In this document: in pieces, positions 46,985 through 59,749 of the stretch | Layout: the number at the start of each line of letters is the position of its first letter | Numbering within the stretch: the stretch's first letter is position 1 | Source: Datura wrightii | Lineage: Eukaryota; Streptophyta; Magnoliopsida; Solanales; Solanaceae | DNA length: 64,000 nucleotides | Assembly (NCBI GenBank): GCA_035772735.1 | Contig: JASDFA010000010.1 | Coordinates: 35,527,501-35,591,500 of the forward strand | Direction: 5' to 3' | The notes under the pieces: model-generated | What the model was told of the DNA's origin: nothing | The model's input: only the letters and a program-made list of their open reading frames with translations | The model's database searches: none | Position numbers and translations under genes: made by a program

Positions 46985-48370
46985 AGAAGACCGCGAAGTT
47001 CCAGTAGACTGAGGCGTGTGAGCAGAACTTCCAAGAGTTAAAAGCCAGGTTAACATCAACTCCAGTGTTAGTATCGCCAGAAGGTACATAGGGTTGGTGC
47101 AGCATGGTAAAGTAACAGTTTATGCTTTCAGGCAATTGAAGGGACGTGAAAAGAATTATCTTACCCATGACCTGGAGGTAGTTGCAGTAGTTTATGCCTT
47201 AAAAAGCGAGAATTTGGTATCACCCGGGTAGGGCTGATACGGTAGTAGATGCCCTTAGCCGTAGATCTATGAGGAGTTGGCATACTTGCCGTCTGAACAG
47301 CGGGAGTAGACCCGAGAATTTTACTAGTTAGCCGGTCTAGCCGTTCGCATAGCAGAAATAAAGGATAACAGAACGATAGTACAGAATATCGCAGTATTGC
47401 GGTTAGAGGTGGAAGTAAAGGAACGACAGTATAGAAACCCTAGCCAGGTTTAACTTGAACACAAGATTCAGTAAGGAGAGATGACATATTTTCAGATACC
47501 TGGGGATGAAGTGTGGCGATATAAAGGCCGCATGGCACTCCAAATATTTTGGGGCATCGTCAGCAGTTTATGAGTAAGGCGCATTACGCCCGCTATTCTC
47601 TTCATCCCGATACGACAAAGAAGTACCATGACATTAAAAAGAACTACTGGTAGCCCAGTGTCCTAACCGCCAACAGTTGAAGGCAGAATATCAGAAACCA
47701 GGCAGGTTAATTTAGAACATAGCTGTGCCTCTTTGGAAATGAGAAGCGATGAATATGAATTTTGTAGAAAGATTACCCCGTACTAAACACATACATGGCT
47801 CTATATGAGTGATAAGTGACAGATTGACAAAAACCAGCTCATTTATTGCCAGTAAGAACTACTTTCTCGGCCGAAGAATATGCTGAGTTGCATATCAGAA
47901 AGATAGTCAGATTACATAAAATACCAGTATCCATTAATTCAGACAGAGGAGCACACTTCACAGCTAGATTCTAGCAGTCATTTCAGAAGCGTTTGGGAGC
48001 GCAGATTAATTTAAGCGCAGCGTTCTATCCTCAGACAGATGAGCAGGCTGAGCGCACAATTCAGACGCTCGAAGACATGTTGCGAGCGTGTGTGCTAGAT
48101 TTCAGTAATAGCCAAAATGAGCATTTACCATTAATCGAATTTGCCTCCAGAATTAGAACTCATTTATCCAGTCTGTTATGTAACTATGCTGAGGAAATGC
48201 ATAGGAGACCCGTCCAGAATAGTCCCAGTCCAGAATATCCAGGTTACGAAAAGGCTGGCCTACAAAAAGGTTCTAGTAGCTAGCCTAGACAAACAGATTC
48301 GCAGATATGAGGACCAGATATCCTCACCCATTTAAGCGACAGGTATGTCCGTATTATTGCTATGTAATAT
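46985..48370 (+). pseudogene. RNase H, integrase and tail remnants of F
   Basis: Pieces in several frames: an RNase H start with TEACEQNFQELKARLTS (46990-47050) and RQLKGREKNYLTHDLEV (47130-47190); the integrase finger side SKAHYARYSLHPDTTK (near 47570) with its Cys pair gone; a core with MNMNFV where the first catalytic Asp is expected (Asn instead), SDRGAHF (near 47940) and FYPQTDEQAERTIQTLEDML (47993-48080), which keeps Asp and Glu; then YVTMLRKCIGDPSRIVPV (48180). Trp codons are TAG at several sites. Confidence 0.83.
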
Positions 48371-48568
48371 CTTATGGTCCTGTATGTATAAGTGAGACAG
48401 ATTGATATCTAATTATCCAGTGGATCGTGCACTGCCTGTGTTGGACTTTTCTGCATTTCAGGTTTTTGCGGTAGTCCATATTACAGGGGAAACTCTGCCG
48501 AAATTCTTCCAGAAAATAAAGTAATCAGTCCTCTAGATAATAGTATACATTCGAGGACGAATGTTTTT

Positions 48569-48581
48569 AAGGGGGGGAGAA
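48569..48581 (+). other. Polypurine tract of F
   Basis: AAGGGGGGGAGAA directly before the 3' LTR, preceded by TTCGAGGACGAATGTTTTTAA, the standard chromovirus 3' end. Confidence 0.85.
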
Positions 48582-51445
48582 TGTTACACCCCGTAGAATT
48601 CCCGGCACTTAGATGACCTATTCCCACGTTGGTTAAGCATATTTGAAGGACATACGTGTTGGAGAAAGGCCCGGGAAAAGATCGGACGAGAAGCCTGTCG
48701 AACCATCGCGGAAGGAGCCGAGGCAGAGCCCCTCCGCGATGGCAGCGTGTCACGGAGGAGGATCCTCCGCGTTGGCTCCGTGACACGTTGGCCTTGTCCA
48801 GGCCCAAGTATATAAAGCCCCACTTCGGTTTTAAATGATTATATCCTTAAAAATTTCCAGAGAAACAGAGGGCAACGTAGAGGAAAGGAAAGGAACGAAG
48901 GAAATTATATATTTTCGTCCGATTACGCTGCCAAACGCTACCCAAACTCAAATTAATCTCAGATACCGAAGTATTTAGCAGCAGAGAGCATTCCTACGGA
49001 TTCAGTTTCGTAAAATACGGCCGACGAATCGTCTAGCCACCGAGCCAAGGTAAGTGGAATTGCTCTAAATTAGTGTCTATGTGTTCCTAGCTGTGAAGTG
49101 AATATTTCTCCCTTCTGGGCTGCTGAAAAATAGCGAGTTTCTGGCCGTCTTTCGATAAGCCTAAGTTTAGGCTATAAACTATATCGAAAGTGACGTTGCC
49201 TTTTGAAATAAAGTTGTATTTAGTGTTAATTGATATGTTTATGAATGCAGTTGGGAGAAAACAGTTGAAGTACCGGCCGAGCCTCGTCCGACAGACGAAT
49301 AATTCAAGGATAAGGTATGTAAAGCTAATTCCTTCGGCAAGTTAGTAATCCAGTACGATAGATAGCATGATGTACAGAAGAAAGAACTTATAAGTCAAGC
49401 ACTAAGTCCAGTTTGAATTTAGTAAGCATGTTTTTATGATATTATGATATACATATACTCAGAATCAAAGTTAGTAAAGCAACATCAGATAGTCAGATGA
49501 TATCTCAGTTACAGTATAGGCAGATAGTCAGATAATATCTCAGATACAGTATAGTTCAGTAGTGCGTTATTATGAACATTGGTACAACATGAGAAGCATT
49601 AGGCTGTAACGTGTACGAGACCTATCAGTATGTGATGTAATATGCTACGTTAAGATATTGTTGTGTTCAGCTGAAACCCCGCGGCGTAGTATAGTATCCG
49701 TAAAGCATTTCCGACATAGAATAGTAGACTAAAATAAAGTTTAGAAAGTATGTTAGGAATAGTAACTCATGTTACTATAGAAAATCAGTATACAACATAG
49801 TTTCAGCAGGAAGTCTATATCATGTTCAGCATTAGCCTCAGTATAGTCTGGCAGAAGACTATATTCGTACATACATATATATTACTTCCAGCCTCAGCAT
49901 GTATTAAGTATGTACACATTTCTATTACTAGTCCAGCATATAGTGTATACAGAAACTTAGTAAACAACAGAGTTTTCAGCAGAAACGTTGTCTTATATAG
50001 CATTTGCTCCAGTACAGCCCGGCAGGAGACTATACTCATATTTATACGTCTTTACCTGCCTTAGCACGTATTAAATACGTACAGATTACTTTCATTAGCT
50101 CAGCATGTAATATATATGATACTTCACCCCTATTAGCCTCAGCATGTGAGATACCCAGACAGTATTACCAGTTGAGACCGTTGTGTTGTTTGGGGTTGGA
50201 TTACCTAGCATCCATGACCGCCCAGGGTTAATAGCTGTATCGACTCGTCCGCCAGATGACGAGGATACGTCACTCTACGGAGTGGCATGCCGTCTCGCCA
50301 GGGGACGAAGATGGGATGCCAGTTTTTCCCCATATTTGTGCCTTGATCGGCCCTTACACACCCCAGTCGAGCGGATACGCCCGGGTGCAGATTCAGGAGT
50401 CCTCCAGACTCAAATGCAGTTATAGTCAGGGGCTCAGCGAGCCCAAGTGCATACCCTGGGACCGGCAGGATACCTACAGCCACTATAGGAGATGGGATGA
50501 CCAGGGTAGGGGTATAGATTCTGTGCTGGTTGTACCTCCCGGCTTATGGGGGCCGGGTAAGGTTTGTGTGTGCTATGTTATGTTATTTCATGTTATGTCA
50601 TGTTATGTTAGATACAAGTGTATCAGCAGTAGCACGATACGTTTCCAGGTATGACTCTTATCCTTCCCAGTAAAGATTGAGAGAAGGTATGATTTACATT
50701 ATCAGACAGTTAGTCTATTCTCTCTACTTCAGTTTCTTAAGTTATATTATGGTATTCAGATTTTGCTTTCAATTATTGCTTTACATACTCAGTACCAGCG
50801 GTACTGACGCCCGGTGGGGTGCTGCATTACTTGCCTGCAGGTACTTATAGACGAGCAGGTGACACCACGTGATTCCTGTCAGCGATCGAGTATTCAGCTC
50901 CTATCATTCGGAGACTGAATTCCAGAGGTGTACTTCAGTTCTTTTGTTTTATAGTACGGGTAGGTCGGGGCCTTGTCCCGACCAGTTCTATTGCTATTCT
51001 TAGAGGCTTGCGGTCTATATATTCCCTGTGGTCAGATGAGCCGGTCGTGTGAGGCCGTGCAGTTGTTTGGTTGTCAGTATTGTTGCTTTCTTTTACTTTG
51101 GCCGTGTGGGGCCATAGCTTGCCAGTAGTGGTGACCTTGCCGGTCACGTAGTTTCCTTTTGTGCTTTATGATTGAGTTGCAGATAACTAGACAGCATGGT
51201 GGCCTTGTCGGCCCGCATAGGTTTCCCTGAGATAATATGTTTCTGGTAAGCTGCTAGTACAGGTACAGAAGGCTATAGGCCAACAGGCCGGGGGCTGTAT
51301 TTACAACCGTTATATAGCCCTTTGTTTCCAGAAATATGAGTTAGAGCCAGCCAGACACCAGATGTGCCCAGGCTTAACAGTCCAGCAGGTCAGGTCCTAG
51401 TAGGGCACCAGGTGCCAGTCATACCCCCCAAGGCGGGGTGTGACA
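48582..51445 (+). repeat. F 3' LTR
   Basis: Nearly identical to 41243-44105, including the tandem repeats and the palindrome array before the TATA box (48809-48816). Confidence 0.95.
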
Positions 51446-51710
51446 GAAAGTGAGAGGGATAACCTAGATAATGTATTCTTGATTAAAAGTTAAAAACTAG
51501 AGGAGAGCTGAAAAGAAAGAATTTTAGTGAATTAAATTGGATTGTTGAGATTAGATGATGATGGGGGAAGTCTTGAGTACCCTATTTAACATATTCTCAC
51601 ATATACACTAGAAAAATAAGTGTAGGGTGAATTATGCACCTTCCACGCTTTAGCCATTTGGTTCACAAACTAATTTTGTAAAGTTATTGATTTTTTGCTC
51701 GCTAGGTATC

Positions 51711-52882
51711 ATGACACCAAAAGGAAAGGAGTTGATTGTAGCTGAGAAGAGACGAAAGAGGGGTAGACCAAGAAAAACGAAAGCTAGTTCTTTGTCTTCC
51801 AAAGTAGGCCCTATAAGGAGATTTGGAGCAAAAGTAGTAGAGCCTCATGGACTTACTTGATTTAACACTCAAAAAGAAGCCAAGTATACACCTGAGAACT
51901 GGATAGATGAGGGCCGCTTGGCACTTGAGTTCCCATCTATTTTGGACAAGATACATGAGTTGGGAACTGGCTATATCTTCAATGAGCTGGAGAGGTGCAA
52001 CCTCTGTTTGGTGAGGGAATTCTATGCAAATTGGGGCACCTCATTCGGAGAGAGTACAAAGGTCAAGATCAGAGGACAGGTGGTGCGATTCATAGCTAAA
52101 AGGTTGAATTCCTTCTTAGAGACACCTGCAGTAGACACTTTGGAGTATTTCATCTTGTTGGAGAAGCCGCCATATAGAGACATCCGCCACACTTTGTGCG
52201 GTGAGCACTCATCCGCTCGATGGGCGAGGGATCATAATAGCACCTATTCCACACTTGTGTTTGCATATTTGAATAGGGAGGCAAAGGTGTGGGTGAAGTT
52301 GGTATGTGCTATCTTTTTCCCTGGGACATATTTCACAGAGGTGACTCACAAGCGGATTGTCTTGGTGTACATGTTGATGAAGGGGATACCGATTAATTTT
52401 AATACTGTGATTAGTTACAATATGAGGAGATACCGAGACAATTATAGATGGAAATATTGTCATGGATGCCTCTTGACCATGTTCATGAGGGAGGGAGGTA
52501 TTGAGGAGAAGACGCAGACCTTGTTTTACCTTTGGCAGGATATTTGGCTGGACTGATGATAGATGTCACAAAAGTGAAAGAGACTGCCCCTTTCGCAGGC
52601 CCCTTTCTTACTATAGTTGATCGGCAAGCTCGAGATGAGAGTTGGCAGGGTCGTATGTTTGAGATGTTGGAGTTACAGATGAACATAGGAGCTCGACCAA
52701 CCACTACAGAGGAGATGACGGCTTTAGAGGCACGGTAGCCGCTCATAAATAGTGCTATGTTGATATGCCGAGGGGGCCCAACTTTTAAGGAGCCACCTGA
52801 TGATGATGAGGATACAATCCTTACTGATGGTGTTGATGATTTAGACATGGAGGAGGATGATGCTTCTACAGGTGCCATGTAG
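51711..52882 (+). pseudogene. Extra ORF of D: putative plant transposon protein family
   Basis: ATG at 51711 follows an acceptor (GCTAG, 51705) by 5 nt. The N-terminus is basic with an AT-hook-like core (KRRKRGRPRKTK), suggesting nuclear entry or DNA binding. The middle has REFYANWG, KIRGQVVRFIAKRLNSFL, KPPYRDIRHTLCGE and a HKRIVLVYMLMKGIPINF segment. This resembles the domain annotated in plants as 'putative plant transposon protein', whose function is unknown. The C-terminus is acidic (DDDED, MEEDD). Lesions: TGA near 51858, a frameshift near 52535 and TAG at 52736. G carries a homologue at the same place in its element, so it belongs to the retroelement and was not captured by chance. Confidence 0.82.
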
Positions 52883-53709
52883 GATGATGCTTAGAAACTG
52901 GAAGTTTCTTTTCTCTCCCTTTATGATATGATTGTGTGTGCACTGAGGACTGTGCACCTTTTTAAGTGTGGGGTGGAGGAAAGTTAGATTCTTGTTGATC
53001 TTTAATTGCTATATTTGTAGGCTGTAGCATTATTATGTCATTCCTCGTAGCAGTAGCTTGATGATTTGTAGGTCATGGGTTGTAATAGCTAGTATGGTGA
53101 TGTTGACTTGGATGCCTGGGATGTTTGACTTGTTGTTCGTATTGACTATGTTATGTTTGGTTGCTTTATTTTGGAGTAAATTTTTACTTTTTGTTCTATT
53201 TTTTAAGTCATTGTAGTCATAGAGTTTTGACGTTTCCCTATGATAGATGGATGATGATCGTCTCAAGGGAAGTATCGTCGCTTTTTTTTTTTAGGATTGA
53301 GTCATAGGTCATTCACTTGTATGCTTGTTGATATTCTCCTTAGCCTCTATGCTAGAGTAAATAGAGTGGTCATCTTGATTGCATGAGTTAGAATCCATGA
53401 GAGATGCAAATATCTCTTTAATTTGACTCAACATATCCTTAGGGCTTAATTATGAATTTAACTTGTCACTTAATATGATTATGCGAATGTATAGCTGTGG
53501 AAACTGATTAGATTCTTGTTGCTATGAGAGGTGAGATAAATTATTTTGTATGTATATATGGTAGAGTTTAAAACTTGCCTTAGTGTGTGTAGGATAACTA
53601 GTTGGTAGGGAGTTGAGAGATGATCAAGGCACTTCTTTGAAGAAGACAATTTTTTTCCTGTAATTGTTACCTTCCTAGTCATTCTCCCTAGTTACCCCCT
53701 TGAACCTAA
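52883..53709 (+). other. D 3' noncoding region, cut by G
   Basis: No ORF. AAGTGTGGGG at 52964-52973 is the same polypurine-like word found after the coding region in A, B and C. GATGGATGATGATCGTCTC (near 53246) and CCCTAGTTACCCCCTTGAAC (near 53688) match 9740 and 10165 of A, so D's own 3' LTR should follow beyond G. Confidence 0.7.
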
Positions 53710-55282
53710 TGATAATGTCCAAAATATATCCTTCATTCAAAGAATATACACGGCCGAAGTATCAAAACAAGTAACTCGATGGGTGTCGGGGTTGAATCCC
53801 ACAAGGACTAGTGAATGATAATTACGAGTGTCGGTTGAGAAATTGAAGTTAGCTTGCACCACGTAGAGTTAACATAAAAACAAATCAATTTGGGGAGATT
53901 GGAATTTATAGAAAATTATATTTGGTAATTTAGTGGACTAAAATAGCAAGATCAGCAAGGTTGTCAACAAGAATGTGAACGACTAGAGGTGTGGTGTAGA
54001 TGATATACTAACTAGATAGGGACATGCTAGGTCATCGTATAAGTTCAATTAGACTAAATAATCTCGGGAAGCGGGTAATTACAGCTTTTCAGCCTTATAA
54101 CTACCTCTTACTAGAGTTTTGTCAAACCTCTATCCATGATTTAGCTCAACCTGATTAGAGTTGGATTAGCAGCTGCACTAATTTCTAACTATTAGTTAAT
54201 AATGAGGACTGAGATTGCAAGTTTAGATATTTCTAGACCAATTTTACAATCTCTCATCCATACCCACAATTAAATTCTCCTCCAGTACTTAATTATTCTT
54301 TCACAATAAACAACCAAGCAAGAATAAATAGACCCATATCATAATCAATGGATCTTCCTCTATAGATTGAAGAGAATCTAACAGATTTACTCTTATTTAA
54401 ACAATATTAAGATGACTCTAGCAATATCCACTCTAATTAAGTATTCATAATCACACACCTCTAGTTAATGATTTAGCTACTGATGATTAAGAAATTCAAA
54501 AGCACATTCATCAATAACTTCATTAAATTTAATAACAAGAGTAGAAAAATCAAATTCATAAATAGTCTCCAACAATGGCTGTAACTTACTATTCAGAAGA
54601 AGAAGTAGAGAAGAGTACTTTTTCAAAGTTTACCAATCAAAATCTCCTTTTTTATGCTAAGAGAATGTTCTAAAGCTAAGAAAGAAAACAATTATGTGAT
54701 ATGCTCAGCTCTCTATATCCCCTAGTACACAGTACTTTATCTAGTATTTATATCCAGGAAAATAGGGCATCATCTATCTTTTTCTCCATGTTGGACCATT
54801 TTACCAATGAGCATCATTCTGGAATCGGCGGAGCCACCGACGATTCCCTACTTCAAATTCATGAACCACCGGGTGTCTTATCTGAGCCATCAGTCAACTC
54901 CAGTGAGCATTGGCGGTTCATTCAGCGTTTAGCCGATCTCAATTAGTGAACCGTCGAATCTTTGTTCTTCATTCCAGAAAAACAGGTGTCTTTCGACGAC
55001 TGGACTGGCGAGCCGCCATTGGCAACTCATAATTTTCTGGTGGCATTTTTCCTCAGAGGCAGCGATAATCGGCCTTTAACCGGCGTTTCGCCGGTTTTCA
55101 TCGATGGACCACCGATTTGTTCTCACTTCCTTCTTTTTGCTCCATTTTTTATCTTTTCTACACCTTTAGGCATCTGCACCAAACAAAATCAAAAAGGGCA
55201 TAAAATCCATATAATCAACTCAAAAACTAAGTAAAAATTCAAGCTTAAGAGCCTAATGAGTTGGCAAATTACCAACTCATCA
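53710..55282 (-). repeat. G 3' LTR
   Basis: In element sense starts TGATGAGTTGG at 55282. The outer end is near 53710 or 53716 (both offer TG). It contains CGGCG-rich words (GGCGGAGCCACCG, GGCGTTTCGCCGG) at 54830-55110 and an AT-rich TATA-like site near 54740. The segment GTCGGGGTTGAATCCCACAA (53788 onward) corresponds to the TCGAACCCACAGGGA segment of the A, B and C LTRs. Confidence 0.78.
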
Positions 55283-57295
55283 AACCCCCAAACTTTAACA
55301 ATTGCTTGTCCTCAAGTAATGCAATTATCATTCATTGAAAAATGTTCCACTTCTACACAAAATTAAACATCACCAACCACCTGAACTATGACAACCCCAA
55401 AAAAATATGCTCACCAAGATCACCAAAAAATAGAAGTAAATACCCCAAAAGACCAAAGCAATGAAGATGTTTCAAATAGGCTACCACTTTCCACCAACAA
55501 GGTTCATGAAAGGATTCATTTAGTAAAACAAAGGCATTGCTCAACCATGAAATACACATAGCATCTCAAGTCATAATCAATGCACATTCAAAGCTGCCTT
55601 AGAGTTTACACTTCTCATACCCTATTAACACATTATTTCTGAATGCCCTTATGTCCTAAAAACGGAATGATGCCACTCACCAAAATAAGGATCCCTATTC
55701 TTCTGTCATGTAATCATTTGAATGCACACAAGAAATTGTTTGAAAGAGATAATCACACTCACACTCCCAAAAGAAATCTTTATGCACTCACTTGACCCAT
55801 AGGCTCGCCCTTTATGTAATTCGCCACTAATGTAGATTAGTTGCACTTAGAACCATTTAGGGCTTGTGGGTTATGATGTAGTCTAGGGTTAAGGGTAGGA
55901 TGAAAATTTGATTGTAATGACTAGATCCTCCCAAATGCTGTTTGTACACATACCTCCCATCAACACCTTCCACTCACTTCACTTTGTTTCACTTCTTTCA
56001 TAGTTTCTGACTTTCATTTCTTTAACAACCCTCCTTGTAACCCCTTTGGCTTTCACAACTAGCCTTATCACCTTAAGAGGAAGCACCAGTTCACATAAGT
56101 TGTTGCCGTTTTTCTTTTTGATTTATTCTTTTGTGCATTTTGACACAATGTGGTGCTACCTCAAACTGAAATTCTTATTTTCCACTTTTTGCGCACCCCC
56201 AAACTTAGGCTTTTGCCTCATTTCTCATTTTTTTATCACTCCCTTTTTCTTAGGCTTAAAGCCTCATTACATCACTATCTTGTCACTAGCATTTAGGGAG
56301 AATGGGTGCCAAATAGAGATATTAAGAATGGTCTTAAGGCTTGTAATGTGGTTGCCAAAGAAAGGGTCTGCGGCTCAACATTTGCTGACAAGGGTCAATG
56401 TTCAAGGAGGGTATATGGGTGAAGTGGCTAGAAAAAGGAAAGCCTAAAATCATGTTCTCAGCGCAACTACATCTAGGATTTCACCTTGAATAACATTTGA
56501 GGCAAGTTCTAGACAAGAAGTCATGTATGAGACTCATAAAAAATTTCTCACTACACAAGGCATCACCCTTAAAGGGTCCATAAGAGTCATTCTCATCACA
56601 AGATTTCATGTTAGGACATCAAAGCAGGAAAACTCATAAGTCAAGAAAAGAATTTACAACATATGACAAAGAATGCTATGCTATTGCGTCAGCATTTTCT
56701 CATTATCTTCATTTTCATGCCCTCATTTTAAAATTCCATTTCAACAATTTTTTTTGGTGGTGCCTATCAAAACAACTTCATAAGAGACTCAAACCAACAT
56801 GGCATTTTCCCTTAAGAATGTCGCCACTCAATCTATCATCGAGAAATGCCAACCCAGTTTGACAAAGAAAATAAAAGAAACAAAAGAATGCTCCTCGGGA
56901 AAGAACCACGGCCTAAAGAAAACCCTAAGAGTTTTGATTACTATGCTGCTATTTACAAAGGTGAAAAAGAAACAAGACTTTGGGTCATTTCATGCAAAAT
57001 TTTTCAATTCAAAGCAAAGACCCCATTTACTCACTAACCATCATCCACCAAGAACTAAACCAAATCATCCATTCATTCATTTTTTTCCAAAACAAAACAA
57101 GCCCGACAAGGGCAATCATAAATAATCAAAAACAATATCCTGACAAGGGCTCTACTCAATCAAATTAAAAAAATACAGAAAACATCCATCAATGACCCCA
57201 TCATCAACTGCGCTCATCCCTCCCCCACTTAAAAGAGTACATTATCCCCAATGTACATATGCAAAAGGAAAAATGATAAGAAACTCCTGAATGAG
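55283..57295 (-). other. G polypurine tract and 3' noncoding region
   Basis: On the minus strand AAAGTTTGGGGGTT (55283-55296) abuts the LTR. A second G-rich tract TTTTAAGTGGGGGAGGG lies near 57225, just past the extra ORF, and a third, AAGTTTGGGGGTGCG, near 56200. The 55740-55920 stretch aligns with B and K2. No supported ORF. Confidence 0.7.
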
Positions 57296-58737
57296 TCATT
57301 CTTCCACATCGTCAGCCTCTGCATCACCTGCACCACCGCCACTGGCCTCACCTAGCCCAAAAAAATCATCTCCCAAGCCCTCGAAGAGATCATCAATAGG
57401 ACCCCAAACTGAGGAAGAAGCAGCCATTGCAGCATCTAGGGCGCTCATATCCGACACCTCTGTTGAAGTTCGATTCTTCCACTCTTGTACCTCAGTCCGG
57501 AGGGAGGTAACAACCCCTTCAACTGCATCCACCCTCTTGCATAGTGTGGTGACACTCTCGTATAAAGACTTAGATCCTTTTTGATTGTTTGGGCAATGAG
57601 TGCGGGGAGAATCTTAGCCAGTCTTTGGAGTTGACTCTCGTGAGATTTGGTCATCTCCAAGAGTCTATGGAGACAACTTGGTTGAGAGGATTGCGGAGGG
57701 AAGATGCTTCACACTGAGGCATGTCACCTGAAGCTTGGCCTAACATTTCTAGCTGGGGCATGTTCAACTCTGGGGCCTTGGTGATTGGCCCGACCCATGG
57801 GAAAGGGATCCCTCATTGACTACAAAGGCTTGCAGTCTTTTTCTTTTCATTGCCAATGCCTCGGCATCTCTCTTTCAGTCGATGGATATCACTCCTAGAG
57901 CAGCGGAAGGGGTTTTATTAGGGAACAGAGGCACTCCAGCTTGTGAGCAAAGATGGGAAATGAGGATGGTATAGCGCATTGAAGTGCTAGATTGTCGAGC
58001 CTTTCTCTTCATTTGTTGGGAAACAATCTCCCCAAAGTTAATGGGGAATCCAGTCATGATGCAGACAATGAGAATAGCAGTTTCTAATTTGACCTTTGCT
58101 TGTTTTTGGAGGGGATGATATGTCCACAAATAAAATCCAGCCACAACTTGGCCTGGAACTTCAAATCATAGAGAGAGATTTTGCCACCCATGGAGGCCCA
58201 AAGAGGAGTGTCAACAACAATGATTCGGGCTAACCAAGCAAGTTGTCCTTCATATCAGCTATCCGGGCCATGTAGTCTGCATCAGATTTAATTTCATCTT
58301 CCCAAAATAAGGAGTTAATGGCTGCTGGGGTAATGCGACTTCCACCCCCTTTAGCATAACTGATGGTAGGCATGGAAAGTCATCGACTTTACCCCTGTGT
58401 TGTATGCTATCTTGTCGGGCTTGATACGAAGCATAGAATTCGGTCACCAAGCAGGTTAGTAAGGAGGGTGAGGATTGGAAAATGCATGCCATGGTCGTTC
58501 TGTAAATTGGGTGGTGATGTTGGGAAGATCACCCCTCAATCTTGCCAAATCAAACCACTTCTCCACTGTGATGGATCGACCTTGAATGATGACATAATGC
58601 TCTTGCATGTTTGGGATGCAAAAGATGATTACTTTCTTAGTGTTGGCACGCGGTGGAGTGGCCTTTGCTTTGCCATTTCTCTTGCTAGAAGATGAGACGG
58701 GGGCCTTTCCCTTTCATGTATTCCTAGATGAAGACAT
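57296..58737 (-). pseudogene. Extra ORF of G: putative plant transposon protein family
   Basis: ATG at 58737, 8 nt after an acceptor CATCCTTGCAG (AG at 58746-58747). The N-terminus is basic and Ser-rich. It then shares the layout of the D ORF: VEKWFDLARLRGDLP, CLVTEFYASYQARQD (matching CLVREFYANWG of D) and KLETAILIVCIMTGFPINFG (matching the VYMLMKGIPINF part). The C-terminal region has a coiled coil (about 57660-57480) and an acidic tail with GLGDDFFGLG and ADDVEE. Lesions: TGA near 58715, frameshift near 58490 and more at 57870-58250. Function unknown. Conservation of order with D is the main support. Confidence 0.8.
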
Positions 58738-58744
58738 GGTTTTT

Positions 58745-59571
58745 CTGCAAGGATGATGTTAGTGACAGCTATTTGAGAAGTAAACTAAAATAACAAAAAC
58801 TATTCTAATGGTGAACTGAGAAACAAAGTTAAGAAAATATCATATAAAGAACCACCAGTATCGGTGAAGCACCGGCGAGTCGTAGGAGCAATCCATGGAC
58901 TGTCGCTTTTTCACCGGTGCTGGACAGAAAGCTGGGCAACTTAAGAGTGTACTGACGATTCTCCAGTCCTGATTTGTGAACCGCCGATGCAATGCGGGAT
59001 CCACTCAGTGGCTTGTAGCCATTTTTAAGAGTGGAGCATTGTTCCATTAGTGATTTGGCAAACCCGACCAGCGAAATGCCGGACCCCATCGTCCCAAATT
59101 GAATTTAAACAAATCAAAGGCACCCATTAACAAACATCCACACACAACATGATAGAATCAACACTACTACATTTAAACAAAATCCCATGATGGTTGGCCC
59201 TTAAGAATGATGTCAGCCCATCTATCATTGGGCAAAATGTTGTATTTCATTCTGATTGGGTTACTCAGACTTCGCCTATTTCAAAATTCACACAAGTAGA
59301 ATATATATTCCCCATTCCGTTCAACAAACAGAGCATACTCATGAATTCAATAGGAAAGGGAAGCAAAGTATTAAGACTAAAAGAATTAAGAACCATTGAG
59401 AAAATCATGACAAAAGCAAAAAAGCTTTTACCACAATATCGGAATGCTTGCACACTTAAGATTGAAAAGCTAGACAACTCTCAACAATGGAACTTCAGGG
59501 GATGTGTAGTAGAGAAAGGTAATATGATTATAGTGAGTGTGTTATTGAAAAGAGGGAGAGGGTTTTATAGG
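58745..59571 (-). promoter_or_regulatory. Possible internal promoter and leader intron for the G extra ORF
   Basis: Minus-strand TATA box CCTATAAAACC (59561-59571) with a leader downstream and a splice acceptor at 58746. The stretch between holds a second CACCGGTG/GGCGGTTCAC-type word block (58850-59090). I cannot place the donor with confidence. Confidence 0.45.
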
Positions 59572-59749
59572 TGAGAGAGGGAAGATTGGTAGGTCGAGGG
59601 GAAGGTGGAGAGTTAATATGTTGGTGGGAAGTGGGAAGCTGTAAAGGTGGGAAAGTGAAAAGGTGGAAAAGAGGGAAATATAGGGAAGTGGAGAGACAAA
59701 ATGGGAATGAAAAAATGGTGAAAAGGGGGAAGTAATGGAATATTTTGTA

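Larger units (their letters stand above)
41243..51445 (+). mobile_element. Element F: Tekay/Del-like chromovirus with long, near-identical LTRs and wrecked pol
   Basis: A 10.2-kb insertion with TSD GAAAG (41238-41242, 51446-51450). LTRs of 2863 and 2864 bp differ at only a few dozen positions by eye, indicating a fairly recent insertion. The 4.5-kb internal region is short for a chromovirus and its coding sequence is fragmented. Confidence 0.95.
18958..53709 (+). mobile_element. Element D: Athila-like gag-pro plus extra ORF, hit by four insertions
   Basis: D runs from an LTR start TGATGTTGGGCAT to its 3' noncoding region at 53709, where G interrupts it; its 3' LTR is outside the window. Order: 5' LTR (broken by C), PBS, gag, protease (broken by E), twin stem-loops, LTR-like promoter block, leader intron (holding F), extra ORF, 3' noncoding region. 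Without the inserts about 7 kb remain. There is no RT, RNase H or integrase between protease and the extra ORF. Confidence 0.88.

Noticed and set aside
56608..56862. A plus-strand RNase H fragment (SRKEFTTYDKECYAIASAF)
   Set aside because: The resemblance is short, no catalytic residues or neighbouring RT/integrase are visible, and it lies in the 3' noncoding region of a minus-strand element. Chance similarity is more likely.
59194..59574. A 126-codon plus-strand ORF
   Set aside because: It is antisense to the leader/intron of G, has no recognisable motif and ends in a purine-rich simple tract.
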